This document shows positions 40,999 to 52,227 of a stretch of DNA of 64,000 bases, one piece after another. The position numbers were made by a program, and so were the translations under genes. Position 1 is the first letter of the stretch. Every line of letters begins with the position of its first letter. The notes beneath the pieces were generated by a model, which did not search any database, was not told the origin of the DNA, and saw only the letters and a program-made list of their open reading frames with translations. Source of the stretch: JACDAN01 sp963842235 (GTDB lineage Bacteria; Actinomycetota; Thermoleophilia; Gaiellales; Gaiellaceae); the NCBI GenBank assembly GCA_963842235.1, contig CAWJFT010000001.1, positions 310,001-374,000 of the forward strand, written 5' to 3'.

Positions 40999-42188
40999 CT
41001 AACGCGTGCAGCACCAGCCTTCGACCTTTGGGAAGGCACCCGGCCTGGTGTTGCCCGGGTCGAACTGTGCGGCGACGCTCGAGAACGCATCGATCTTCGT
41101 GACGTCGGTGGAGCGGACGAAGAGCCACTGGTCGGCGCTCGGCCAGCCGAGAAGCAGCCAGCGACCGGTCGGCGACCAGGCGATGTCGCTGAACCGCCCG
41201 AGTCCCGTGAAGACCGTCTGCTGGCGCCGCAGCGCGTCAGCGTCGACGACGAGGAGCTCGCTTCGCAGCCCAAGGCGGCGGATGACGGCGACGCGATGTC
41301 CCTTCGGCGCGAACGCGGCCCCGAGCGGCTGGCCCGGAAACTCGAGCGTCTGGAGACGACGGCCGTTTGCGTCGAAGACGATGAGGGCGAAGCGACCCGC
41401 CAGCCTTCTGACGGCGAGCAGACGTCTGCCGTCGGCCGACCACTCGAGCTCCGATGGGGGAGGCCGCGCTCCCGCCGGCGGTCCAGCGCGTCTGGCGGCT
41501 GTCGGTCGCGATCACGTTCACCGTCCCGCTGCGATCGACGTAGGCGAGGACGTGCTCCTGGCCGGGCTTCCACGCCGGCGCAACGTTCCTGGCCAGGTCG
41601 ATCCGGCCGTCCCCGGTCTTGTCGCCGGCGACGACGCGCAGGCTGCTTCCGCTCAGATACGCGATGCGGAAGCCGCTCGGCGCCCAGCGAGGATGCCGGA
41701 CGCGCCGCCGGGAGAGGACCCAGCGCAATTCGCCACCCGGAGTCAGGGCGACGAGCTGGTTCCGCTTGACCGCGCCGACGTGCAGCCCGTGCGGCGACCA
41801 CGTCGCTTCGTCATAGGCGCCGAGGTTTCGTCTCGAACCGTTCGCGGAGACCACCCAGACGCCGCTCGGCGCCGAGACCAGCACGCGTCCCTTGGCCGGG
41901 AGCGAGAACAGACGCCGGCTTGGACTGCTTGACGCCGACGACCTTCTCCGTGCCCACCGCGTCGCGCACGTCGCGGATGACGGCTCGGCCGGGCGGGCTG
42001 AGCGCCGCGACCAGGAGCGCGACGCCGACCGACGCGGCTGCGAGTGGGCGCTTGTGGCGGACCGGCCACGGCGACGGGACGCGCTCCGAGTAAGCAGTGC
42101 GGACGATCCGCCAGGCCCGGCGCTGCGCGCCGATCTCATCCGGCGGAACCGTGGCGAGCAGCGCACGCCGGACCTTGCGCTCGCTCAC
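40999..42188 (-). pseudogene. Membrane-anchored beta-propeller anti-sigma-like protein, two frameshifts
   Basis: Encoded directly after the ECF sigma factor (GTGA overlap), in anti-sigma position. About 395 residues when two single-base insertions are removed. The cytosolic N-terminus (SERKVRRALLATVPPDEIGAQRRA) and one membrane helix (AAASVGVALLVAALS) are followed by a TolB/WD40-like propeller: ATWSPHGLHVGAV, HPRWAPSGFRIAYLSG, LEWSADGRRLLAVRR, GAAFAPKGHRVAVIRR, DIAWSPTGRWLLLGW. Frames break near 41915-41922 and at the G5 run 41456-41460. Predicted to sense an outside signal and hold the sigma factor. Confidence 0.7.
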
Positions 42189-42721
42189 AGCAGTTCTCCT
42201 TCCAGGCGGTCGGCGAGCGCGTCGAGCCCTCGTCGCAGCCGCGAGTTGACCGTTCCGCGGGGGAGCTCCAGCAGGTCGGCGATCTCGCCGGGCGTGTAGT
42301 CGAGCAGGTGGCGCAGGACGATCACGGCTCGGTGCTCGGGAGAGAGCTCGGCCAGCGCGGCCACCACCGGAGGGGAGAACCCAGTCTCAGCGTGCCCGGT
42401 ATCTGCAACGGCCACGAGAGGGCCGTCTCCGACCTCGGCGCGCAGCGCGCGTGAGCGGGCCCAGTCGATCGCGCGGTTGACGACGATCCTGTGCAGCCAG
42501 GGGCCGAACGGGCGGCGGCGGTCGAATCGGTCGAGCGTGCGAATGGCGGCGAGGAACGCCTCCTGGGCGATGTCCTCGGCGGCGGCCCCATCGTGCACCA
42601 CGAGGTAGGCGGCCCGGTAGGCGCGAGACCAGTGCTCGCGGAAGAGCGCCTCCAGATCCGAGAGCGAGCCCGCCTGGGCGCCCTGGATCCAGGCCCGCTC
42701 GTCGCCTCGCAAGCCCGCCAT
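42185..42721 (-). CDS. ECF-family RNA polymerase sigma factor
   Basis: A 178-residue sigma-70 family protein. Region 2 runs through FREHWSRAYRAAYLVVHDGAAAEDIAQEAFLAAIRTLDRFD (in pieces), with PFGPWLHRIVVNRAIDWARSR; region 4 holds LSPEHRAVIVLRHLLDYTPGEIADLLELPRGTVNSRLRRGLDAL in pieces (HTH). It lacks sigma regions 1 and 3. It is the first gene of a minus-strand operon with the propeller anti-sigma-like gene and the UGA-containing peroxiredoxin, implying a stress regulon (inference). ATG 42721 is chosen; upstream in-frame starts exist. Confidence 0.88.
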   Translation of the reverse strand: MAGLRGDERAWIQGAQAGSLSDLEALFREHWSRAYRAAYLVVHDGAAAEDIAQEAFLAAIRTLDRFDRRRPFGPWLHRIVVNRAIDWARSRALRAEVGDGPLVAVADTGHAETGFSPPVVAALAELSPEHRAVIVLRHLLDYTPGEIADLLELPRGTVNSRLRRGLDALADRLEGELL

Positions 42722-42800
42722 CGCGCGCTTGCTGTACGAACGACCACGCCGCAGAGGTCCATGCTCTCGATACGAGCGCGGCGCGGGCTCGGGTCCCATG

Positions 42801-43997
42801 TCAGGCCGGCTGGCCGCCCTCCTCGGTCGCATCCGCGATCTCGCGGGCGACCTCGACGATGTCGCGGTTCGCGTTGTAGACGCGGAGCTGGCGATCGGAG
42901 CCGTTGCCTCGTCGCAGGATCTCCGTGATCCCCTCGAGCTCGCGGTCGGAGCCCAGCTCCCGCGCGTGCGGCTCGAGCTCCTTCAGCCGTCGCCGGACGA
43001 GCTGGGCGACGGCGACGCGGTTCCGCCGGCCGGTGGCGAGATCCATGATCGGCGCCTGGAGGCCGTAGCGAATCGAGAGCCACTTGTTCTCCGTGGTCAG
43101 GATGCGGTGGTAGCTCTTGATCTCGCCCTGCTCGTCGTAGAGCTCGGAGTAGTACTTGACGAGCGCCTGGCAGAAGGCGGCGATGGCGACGGCGTCCTCC
43201 ACGCGGGTGACGCTGTCGCAGATCCGGATCTCGACCGTCCCGAGCTTCGGATGCGGGCGGATGTCCCACCAGATGTGGGTGTAGTCGGCGATGCAGCCCG
43301 TGTGCTCGAGGTAGCCGACCACCTCGGCGTACTCGGCGTAGTCGTGGAAGCGTGGCGGCGGGCCCGAGCGGGGGAAGGCGGCGAAGATCGGCTGCCGCGT
43401 CGACGCAAGCCCGGTCGGTTCCCCTCGCCAGAAGGGCGAGCTCGCCGAGAGCCCGAGCAGGAGCGGGAGATCGACGAGCAGCCCGTTGACGACGTTGATC
43501 GCCTTGTCCGGGTCGTCGACGGCGACGTGGACGTGGAGCCCGAAGATCAGCTCGCGGCGCGCCACGTATTGCATCTGGTCGACGAGGGCGCGATAGCGGT
43601 CGCGCGCGGTGATCCGCTGGCGTTCGAAGAGGCTGAACGGATGGGTGCCGGCGGAGCCCATGCGGAGGCCGTTGTCCGCCGCGATGCCCCGAACCGCCTC
43701 ACGGAGCCGCCGCAGCTCCCGGTTCGCGTCGCCGGCATTCCGGCAGACCGGCGTGGCAACCTCGAGCGTGGACTGCATCAGCTCGGGCTTCATCCGCATC
43801 TCGTCCTCGTGCCCGACGAACGCCGCCAGCACGGTGTCGATGCGCTGGACGAGGTCGAAGCTCTCGGCGTCGAGCAGCATGTACTCCTCCTCGACGCCGA
43901 GCGTGTACGCCTCGCCCTGGCCGAACTGGTGGTCGAGGACGCTGCCGGCCGGGCCGAGGCCGTCACCGGTGATTGAGGGAGGCCAGGCCTGCTTCAT
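42801..43997 (-). CDS. Carboxylate-amine ligase, GCS2/YbdK family
   Basis: A 398-residue ATP-grasp-unrelated glutamate-cysteine-ligase-2 family protein. Shows YTLGVEEEYMLLDAESFDLV (Mg-binding Glu cluster), ATPVCRNAGDANRELRRLR, GSAGTHPFS, ELIFGLHVHVAVDDPDKAI and YTHIWWDIRPHPKLGTVEIRICDS in pieces. Homologues have weak gamma-glutamylcysteine synthetase activity; actinobacteria usually use it for an unknown ligation. The ATG is shared with the RidA stop (TGATG), so the two are coupled. Confidence 0.88.
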   Translation of the reverse strand: MKQAWPPSITGDGLGPAGSVLDHQFGQGEAYTLGVEEEYMLLDAESFDLVQRIDTVLAAFVGHEDEMRMKPELMQSTLEVATPVCRNAGDANRELRRLREAVRGIAADNGLRMGSAGTHPFSLFERQRITARDRYRALVDQMQYVARRELIFGLHVHVAVDDPDKAINVVNGLLVDLPLLLGLSASSPFWRGEPTGLASTRQPIFAAFPRSGPPPRFHDYAEYAEVVGYLEHTGCIADYTHIWWDIRPHPKLGTVEIRICDSVTRVEDAVAIAAFCQALVKYYSELYDEQGEIKSYHRILTTENKWLSIRYGLQAPIMDLATGRRNRVAVAQLVRRRLKELEPHARELGSDRELEGITEILRRGNGSDRQLRVYNANRDIVEVAREIADATEEGGQPA

Positions 43998-44380
43998 CAG
44001 CCGATTATCGCGTCGGCTTCGATCTCGACAAGCCAATGTGGGTCGAAAAGCGCGGCGACGATCACTCCGGTGGTCGCCGGCCGAACGCCGCCGAAGACGT
44101 CCCCGTGCGCTCGCCCGACCTCTTCGATGTCCTCGGCGCGCGTCAGATACATGCGCGTCCGCACGACGTGCTCGGCACTTGCTCCCGCCTCTTCGAGCGC
44201 AGCGAGGATGATCTCGAGGCAGCGGCGGGCCTGGCCGTACGCGTCCCGCGGCGGGTCGGCGCCGTCGGGCATCACCGGCGCGGTGCCGGAGACGAACACG
44301 CGGTCGCCCACGACCACGGCGCGCGAATAGCCGAACGTCTGCTCCAGCGGCATCGAGGAGGAGATCCGTCGGCGATCCAT
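43997..44380 (-). CDS. RidA/YjgF-family protein
   Basis: A 127-residue trimeric imine deaminase-type protein. ISSSMPLEQTFGYSRAVVVGDRVFVSGTAP, DAYGQARRCLEIILAALEEAGASAEHVVRTRMYLT (both in pieces here), FGGVRPATTGVIVAALFDPHWLVEIEADAI. The catalytic Arg in VVRTRMYLT is present. RidA detoxifies reactive enamines; some paralogues do other chemistry. Coupled to the GCS2 gene downstream and divergent from the serine hydrolase (about 20 bp). Confidence 0.9.
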   Translation of the reverse strand: MDRRRISSSMPLEQTFGYSRAVVVGDRVFVSGTAPVMPDGADPPRDAYGQARRCLEIILAALEEAGASAEHVVRTRMYLTRAEDIEEVGRAHGDVFGGVRPATTGVIVAALFDPHWLVEIEADAIIG

Positions 44381-44401
44381 CGCCTGCAAGTATCCGCCGC
44401 C

Positions 44402-45208
44402 GTGGAGTCCTTGCGTGAGGTGGACGGCTGGCCGGCGGAGAACGTCGCCGTCGGGGTCCGGCGCGGCGATGAGATCCTGGACGTTCGCGGGGCCGCGAGC
44501 CGCGAGTTCCGCTGGGCCTCGGTGACGAAACCCGTGACGGCTCTCGCGGTCTTCGTCGCGGCCGAGGAGGGCATCGTCGACCTCGACGAGCCGGCCGGCC
44601 CGCCTGGCTCGACCGTCCGGCACCTGCTCGCGCATGCCTCGGGCCTGCCGTTCGAGGGGCGCCAGCCGATCGCGCCGCCCGGCAAGCGGAGGATCTACTC
44701 GAACACCGGCTTCGAGGTGCTCGGGGAGGCCGTCGCAGAGCAGGCCGAGATGCGGTTCGCCGAGTACCTCCGCCAGGCGGTCCTCGATCCCCTCGGAATG
44801 GCGGCGGAGCTGCGCGGCTCCGCCGGGTCAGGGCTCCATGGGAATCTGAACGACCTGCTCGCGCTGGCGCGCGAGCTGCTCGCGCCGACAGTGATCGCGC
44901 CGGAGACGCTCGCGGAGGCCACCACGGTTCAGTTCCCCGGCCTGGCAGGAGTCATCCCCGAGATGGGCCGCTTCGACCCGAACGACTGGGGCCTCGGCTT
45001 CGAGCTCAAGGACGCGAAGCCCGGTCACTGGTCCGGCACGAGGACCTCGACTCGAACATTCGGGCACTGGGGCGGAAGCGGGACCTTCGTCTGGATCGAT
45101 CCCGAGGCGGGCCTCGCCCTGGGCTGCCTCACCGACCTCGGATTCGGGGACTGGGCGAAGGAAGCCTGGCCGAAGCTGTCGGACGCGGTGTACGAGGAAG
45201 CGTTCTAA
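44402..45208 (+). CDS. Beta-lactamase-family serine hydrolase (class C/EstB-like)
   Basis: A 268-residue protein of the AmpC/EstB fold. SVTKPV is the Ser-x-x-Lys active site (about residue 40), YSN the catalytic Tyr motif and HWGGSG the third (KTG-equivalent) motif. HASGLPFEG is typical of the family. Could be an esterase, D-aminopeptidase or carboxypeptidase; no signal peptide is seen, so it is probably cytosolic. GTG 44402. Its stop codon lies inside the arsR inverted repeat. Confidence 0.82.
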   Translation: MESLREVDGWPAENVAVGVRRGDEILDVRGAASREFRWASVTKPVTALAVFVAAEEGIVDLDEPAGPPGSTVRHLLAHASGLPFEGRQPIAPPGKRRIYSNTGFEVLGEAVAEQAEMRFAEYLRQAVLDPLGMAAELRGSAGSGLHGNLNDLLALARELLAPTVIAPETLAEATTVQFPGLAGVIPEMGRFDPNDWGLGFELKDAKPGHWSGTRTSTRTFGHWGGSGTFVWIDPEAGLALGCLTDLGFGDWAKEAWPKLSDAVYEEAF

Positions 45209-45250
45209 CGTAAGTTGACACTTACGTTAGGAATTGCTTACACTAATTCC
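45205..45250 (+). promoter_or_regulatory. arsR promoter with nested operator palindromes
   Basis: CTAACGTAAG (45205-45214), TTGACA (45215-45220, a perfect -35), CTTACGTTAG (45221-45230): a 10-bp perfect inverted repeat whose spacer is the -35 box. The -10 TACACT (45239-45244) follows after 18 bp. A second repeat, GGAATT (45230-45235) / AATTCC (45245-45250), brackets the -10. Initiation would fall at or next to GTG 45252 (leaderless). The arrangement strongly suggests ArsR autorepression. Confidence 0.75.
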
Positions 45251-45251
45251 C

Positions 45252-45572
45252 GTGGAGGCCACACTGAGAGCGATCGCCGCGCCGCACCGGCGCCGGATCC
45301 TGACGCTCGTTCGTGACGGCGAGCTCTCCGCCGGCGAGATCGCGGCGCACTTCGAGGTGACCAGGCCGGCGGTCTCGCAGCATCTGAACGTCCTGAAGGA
45401 GGCGGGGCTCGTGAGCGAGCGACGGAACGGTACGAAGCGCCTCTACCGAGCGCGGCCGGAAGGGCTCACCGACGTCAAAGCGTTCCTCGAGGAGTTCTGG
45501 GACGAGCGGCTGGACGCACTCAAACGCGAAGCAGAACGAGAGGAGAGGAAGAACCGTGGAGAAGACAGCTGA
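45252..45572 (+). CDS. ArsR-family HTH transcriptional regulator
   Basis: A 106-residue winged-helix protein: LRAIAAPHRRRILTLVRDGELSAGEIAAHFEVTRPAVSQHLNVLKEAGLVSER (in pieces; recognition helix TRPAVSQHLNVL) and the wing RNGTKRLYRA. No metal-binding Cys is visible, so it belongs to the SdpR-like group that pairs with AHSA1 proteins. GTG 45252 is favoured by the promoter position; TTG 45234 lies inside the promoter. It overlaps the AHSA1 gene by 17 nt. Confidence 0.9.
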   Translation: MEATLRAIAAPHRRRILTLVRDGELSAGEIAAHFEVTRPAVSQHLNVLKEAGLVSERRNGTKRLYRARPEGLTDVKAFLEEFWDERLDALKREAEREERKNRGEDS

Positions 45573-46026
45573 GACCACCGCCGTCGAGCGGGAGATCGCG
45601 ATCGCCGCGAGCCCGGAGACCGTCTGGGAATTTCTTGTCGACCCTGAGAAGGCGACGCGTTGGATGGGGCAAGCCGCGTCGTTCGATCCGCGTCCGGGCG
45701 GGCTCTACCGCGTCGAAGTCATTCCCGGAGAGACGGCCGTCGGCGAGTTCGTGGAGCTCGATCCGCCCCGCCGGCTCGTCCACACCTGGGGCTGGGAGCC
45801 CGGCGGGATGAGCAGCGTCGCACCCGGTTCGACGACGATCGAGATCGAGCTGATCCCATTGGACGACGGGACGACATTGCGGTTCCGCCATCACGGGCTG
45901 CCGAGCGAAGAGGCGGCGCAGTCACACGCCCACGGGTGGGACCACTACCTCGAGCGACTCGGCGTTGCAGCTGGTGGCGGCGATCCGGGAGTCGATCCCT
46001 GGATCACCGGCGACATGGCGGGCTAA
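45556..46026 (+). CDS. SRPBCC/AHSA1-domain protein
   Basis: A 156-residue START-like hydrophobic-pocket protein: AVEREIAIAASPETVWEFLVDPEKATRWMG in pieces, PGGLYRVEVIPGETAVGEFVELDPPRRLVHTWGWEP in pieces, and HGWDHYLERLGVAA at the C-terminal helix. It is the usual partner of ArsR/SdpR-type regulators. The ligand is unknown; such proteins bind small hydrophobic molecules. GTG start. The stop overlaps the convergent cNMP-binding gene by 3 nt. Confidence 0.88.
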   Translation: MEKTAETTAVEREIAIAASPETVWEFLVDPEKATRWMGQAASFDPRPGGLYRVEVIPGETAVGEFVELDPPRRLVHTWGWEPGGMSSVAPGSTTIEIELIPLDDGTTLRFRHHGLPSEEAAQSHAHGWDHYLERLGVAAGGGDPGVDPWITGDMAG

Positions 46027-46394
46027 TCGGAGAAGAGCGGCCGGATGAACTCGTCGAAGGTCTCGCGGTCGCAGCTGGCCAGCGTCACCGGCGTCATCGG
46101 CGAGACGCTCGCCGTCCGCGGGATGTCCATGGCGAGCGCGACCTCGCCGAAGTAGTCCCCGGGCTTGAGAATCCCGCGCAGCCCGCGCTCGGACTGGGTG
46201 ACCGAGAGCAGCCCGCTGAGGACGACATAGAAGCGGTCGCCGCCTTCGCCCTCCCAGACGACTGGCGCTCCAGGCCCAAGGTCGTCACGGCGCATCCGGC
46301 CGGCGAGCTTCAGCAGCTGTTCGCCGGGTAGTCCGGCGAGCAACCCGATGCGGGAGAGCTCGGTGACCGATGCGGGAACATGCCTGGGCGACAT
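46023..46394 (-). CDS. Cyclic nucleotide-binding domain protein
   Basis: A 123-residue stand-alone CNMP domain: IGLLAGLPGEQLLKLAGRMRRDDLGPGAPVVWEGEGGDRFYVVLSG in pieces, then LKPGDYFGEVALAMDIPRTASV (phosphate-binding cassette G-E-x-A-L; Arg two residues on, though spacing is slightly unusual). No HTH follows, so it is a bare sensor. Divergent from NUDIX. Confidence 0.82.
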   Translation of the reverse strand: MSPRHVPASVTELSRIGLLAGLPGEQLLKLAGRMRRDDLGPGAPVVWEGEGGDRFYVVLSGLLSVTQSERGLRGILKPGDYFGEVALAMDIPRTASVSPMTPVTLASCDRETFDEFIRPLFSD

Positions 46395-46400
46395 CCCTCC

Positions 46401-46406
46401 TATTGT
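46401..46406 (+). promoter_or_regulatory. -10-like box TATTGT for a leaderless NUDIX transcript
   Basis: TATTGT ends 6 nt before ATG 46413. No good -35. Confidence 0.28.
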
Positions 46407-46412
46407 TGCCGC

Positions 46413-46928
46413 ATGGGCGAGCTTGACGACTGGAGACACTGCCCTGTCTGCGCGACGCCGGTCACGGCGGACGACGGCCGGTTCGAATGTCCAGAGTGCG
46501 GCTTCGCCACCTACGCGCACTCGAAAGCCACGTCGTCCGGCGTGGTCGTGGACGACGAGCAGCGCGTGCTCCTCAGCAAACGCGCGAAGGATCCGTTCGC
46601 CGGCAAGTGGGATCTTCCGGGTGGGTTCCTCGAGGAGGGGGAGCATCCGCTCGACGGTCTGCGGCGGGAGCTCCGCGAGGAGGCCGGCATCGAGGTCGGA
46701 GAAGAGCGTCTCCTGGGGATCTGGATGGACCGCTACGAGTACCGCGGCCGGGTCGTGGCGACGCTGAACATCTACTACACGGCCCGTCTGGCCGAGGGCG
46801 CGCCCGAGCCGGCCGACGACGTGGCCGAGTTCGGGTGGTTCCGGGCGGACGAGGTCCCGCTCGGTGAGCTCGCTTTCGCGCACATCCCGGACGTGCTCTC
46901 AGCCTGGCGCGGGAACGAGGACGCTTAG
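46413..46928 (+). CDS. NUDIX hydrolase with N-terminal zinc ribbon
   Basis: A 171-residue protein. An N-terminal zinc ribbon (CPVC...CPEC, residues about 10-33) precedes the Nudix box GGFLEEGEHPLDGLRRELREEAGI (GX5EX7REUXEEXG form, in pieces). Domain order is like NudC (NADH pyrophosphatase) and the similar small zinc-ribbon Nudix proteins. Probably hydrolyses a nucleoside diphosphate derivative. Its 3' end overlaps the convergent diacylglycerol kinase by 30 bp. Confidence 0.85.
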   Translation: MGELDDWRHCPVCATPVTADDGRFECPECGFATYAHSKATSSGVVVDDEQRVLLSKRAKDPFAGKWDLPGGFLEEGEHPLDGLRRELREEAGIEVGEERLLGIWMDRYEYRGRVVATLNIYYTARLAEGAPEPADDVAEFGWFRADEVPLGELAFAHIPDVLSAWRGNEDA

Positions 46929-47687
46929 GGCCCCCGGTTCGATCGAGAAGTCGAGCGGCGGCTCCAGGGTGGTCGGCTCCCCGTCGATCGCCGCATCGAT
47001 GTGGTGGTCCTGAGCGTCGAACGTCAGCCGCTCGCAGCTTCGCTCCTCCCACTCGCGGGGCCGCCAGCTGTGGGCGAGGTAGAGGAACAGGCGTCCTGCG
47101 TCGAGCCGTTCCCGCTCCACGAGGGAGAACAGCTCGAGCTTGTACGCGTTCACTGCGACCAACGCGACGTGCGCGTCGACGTCCCTCCCGTCCACCGAGA
47201 GCTCCATCCCACGCGGATTTCTGGCGAGGAGCAACAGCGCGCGGAGCTGCGCGAAGGCGTCTCTGCGCCGCCGGTGGCTCTCGCGCTCGTGGACGAGCTG
47301 CGCGTAGAGCCCCAGGGAAACGTTGTTCATGAAGAGCCGGTTGCCGATGCGGCCGACATCGACCCGCTGCTCCGACCCTTCGAACGCGTCGAGTGCCTCG
47401 ATCGGATCGTTCGGATCGAGCCCGAGGTCGCGCGCGAAGTGGTTCCGGGTGCCGTACGGGATGCAGACGAACGGGAGGCCGCGCTCGAGCGCGGCCTCCG
47501 CGACAGCTGCGAGTGAGCCGTCGCCGCCGGCGACGCCGAGAACATCGGCGTCGGCCGCTCGTGCGACGTCAGCCGGGTCGTCCCCAGGTCCGAGAATGCG
47601 GGCCGCGACACCACGGCGACCCGCCTCCTCGGCGAGCTCCTCAGGCGACGGCCTCCCGCTCCCCGAGCGGGGATTGATGACGAGCAA
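46899..47687 (-). CDS. Diacylglycerol/lipid kinase family protein
   Basis: A 262-residue DAGK catalytic domain protein: LVINPRSGSGRPS at the N-terminus, GDDPADVARAADADVLGVAGGDGSLAAVA (the GGDGT-type nucleotide motif) and LPFVCIPYGTRNHFARDLGL. The C-terminal domain ends with VDGRDVDAHVALV and IDGEPTTLEPP. TTG 47687 (or CTG 47696) is the plausible start; the longer frame to 47960 runs through the thioredoxin gene and is not used. The product may phosphorylate diacylglycerol or act in lipid recycling. Confidence 0.85.
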   Translation of the reverse strand: MLVINPRSGSGRPSPEELAEEAGRRGVAARILGPGDDPADVARAADADVLGVAGGDGSLAAVAEAALERGLPFVCIPYGTRNHFARDLGLDPNDPIEALDAFEGSEQRVDVGRIGNRLFMNNVSLGLYAQLVHERESHRRRRDAFAQLRALLLLARNPRGMELSVDGRDVDAHVALVAVNAYKLELFSLVERERLDAGRLFLYLAHSWRPREWEERSCERLTFDAQDHHIDAAIDGEPTTLEPPLDFSIEPGALSVLVPAPG

Positions 47688-47707
47688 GCCGCCCAGAAGG
47701 GGTGGGT

Positions 47708-48040
47708 TTAGGCCTCGACGGGCTCGAGGCCGAGCGAGCGCTCCAGCGCCGACTTCGGCTGCGCGCCGATGGCGGCTGCCGCAGGCTCGCCGTCCTTGAA
47801 GAGCACCATCGCCGGGATCGAGGCGATCCCGTAGCGCATGGCGATGTCCTGCTCCTCGTCGATGTTGACCTTGACGAGCTTCAGCTCGCCGCTGCGCTCC
47901 TCCGCGATCTTCTCGAGCGCGGGTTCGACGAGCAGGCAGGGCTGACACCACTCCGCCCAAAAGTCGACGAGGACCGGCGTGTCAGATGAAAGGACCTCCT
48001 GGTCGAAGGTCGCTCCCGTGACGGACTGTGCTTGAGACAT
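47708..48040 (-). CDS. trxA: Thioredoxin
   Basis: A 110-residue protein with the active-site WCQPC (C32, C35; usual form WCGPC, Gly replaced by Gln), VDFWAEWCQPC, KVNIDEEQDIAMRYGIASIPAMVLFKDG (cis-Pro in SIPA). Acts as a general disulfide reductase. Divergent from ileS and 20 bp from the DAGK gene, both on the minus strand. Confidence 0.92.
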   Translation of the reverse strand: MSQAQSVTGATFDQEVLSSDTPVLVDFWAEWCQPCLLVEPALEKIAEERSGELKLVKVNIDEEQDIAMRYGIASIPAMVLFKDGEPAAAAIGAQPKSALERSLGLEPVEA

Positions 48041-48089
48041 TCGGATTCCTTTCGAAATGAAGGTTCGGAGAGGCTAACGAGCCGGACGG

Positions 48090-48117
48090 CTGACGTGTTC
48101 CCGCCCCTCCGTAAAAT
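48090..48117 (+). promoter_or_regulatory. Candidate leaderless promoter for ileS
   Basis: CTGACG (48090-48095), 16 bp, TAAAAT (48112-48117). The -10 ends 7 nt before GTG 48125, so the mRNA should begin at the start codon without a Shine-Dalgarno. Confidence 0.5.
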
Positions 48118-48124
48118 CGAACAC

Positions 48125-51190
<3,066 letters not shown>

Positions 51191-51228
51191 CGCCTCTCCA
51201 GCCGGGTGTCACCCCGGGCGAAGTGCGG

Positions 51229-52185
51229 CTAGCGCTGGCCCTCGGCGAGCGCAAGCTCACGCCGGAGCTCGACCGGAAGGCGGAAGACGACGTCTTCGTG
51301 GACCGACTGGAACGGCTCGATGGAATGAACGCCGCGCTCGCGGAACCAGTCGCACACCCGACCGACCAGCTTCTCCGGCGCGGACGCACCCGACGTGATC
51401 CCAACCGTCTCGATCCCGTCGAGCCACCCCTCGTCGATGTCCGTCTCGTCGTCGATCAGATGCGCTGCCACGCCCCCGGCCCGCGCGACCTCCACCAGCC
51501 GGTTCGAGTTCGACGAGTTCCGCGAGCCGATGACGAGCAGGAGATCGACGGCGCCCAGGAGATCCTTCACGGCCCACTGCCGGTTGGACGTCGCGTAACA
51601 GATGTCGTCCCGCTTCGGTGCCCGGATCGATGGAAACCGGCGTCGAAGCACGCCGATGATGTCGGCGGTCTCGTCGACGGACAACGTCGTCTGCGTGATG
51701 TAGGCGACCCGTTCCTGGTCCGCGAGCTCCAGCCGCTCGGCATCCTCGACGGTCTGAACGAGGACGATCGCGTCGGGCGCCTCCCCCGTGGTCCCGACCA
51801 CCTCCTCGTGCCCCTCGTGCCCGATCAGGACGATCGTGTAGCCCTCCGCGGCGTACCGGCGAGCCTCGACGTGCACTTTGGTGACGAGCGGGCACGTCGC
51901 GTCGATCGTGTTCAGCCGGCGTACCGCCGCGTTCTCGTACACCGAGGGCGCGACGCCGTGAGCCGACAACACCACGGTTGCGCCCTCGGGCACCTCCGTC
52001 TCGCTCTCGACGAAGATCGCGCCGCGCTCCTCGAGATCCCGGACGACGTGCCAGTTATGGACGATCTGCTTGCGGACGTACACCGGCGGGCCGTGGAGGT
52101 CGAGCAGCCGCTCGACCGTCTCCACCGCACGCTCGACTCCCGCGCAGTATCCGCGCGGCGAGGCTAGAAGGACGCGCTCCACCAC
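51229..52185 (-). CDS. ispH: 4-hydroxy-3-methylbut-2-enyl diphosphate reductase
   Basis: Last enzyme of the MEP isoprenoid pathway, a 4Fe-4S reductase producing IPP and DMAPP. 318 residues. The three cluster cysteines are C14 (RGYCAGV), C98 (DATCPLV) and C196 (DICYATSNRQ). IGSRNSSNSNRLVEVA and ITSGASAPEKLV are the substrate-binding motifs. Convergent with ileS (38 bp between stops). Confidence 0.95.
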   Translation of the reverse strand: MVERVLLASPRGYCAGVERAVETVERLLDLHGPPVYVRKQIVHNWHVVRDLEERGAIFVESETEVPEGATVVLSAHGVAPSVYENAAVRRLNTIDATCPLVTKVHVEARRYAAEGYTIVLIGHEGHEEVVGTTGEAPDAIVLVQTVEDAERLELADQERVAYITQTTLSVDETADIIGVLRRRFPSIRAPKRDDICYATSNRQWAVKDLLGAVDLLLVIGSRNSSNSNRLVEVARAGGVAAHLIDDETDIDEGWLDGIETVGITSGASAPEKLVGRVCDWFRERGVHSIEPFQSVHEDVVFRLPVELRRELALAEGQR

Positions 52186-52214
52186 GGCCGCATCGTAGCC
52201 CGGAAACGCTTTTC

Positions 52215-52227
52215 TCCTTTGCGAAGA
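52215..52227. repeat. Copy 1 of a recurring palindromic element (TCTTTKSMAAGA type)
   Basis: TCCTTTGCGAAGA within TTTCTCCTTTGCGAAGATGG; copies also at 56018-56030 and 62421-62432. It lies between ispH and the FG-GAP gene. Confidence 0.4.
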
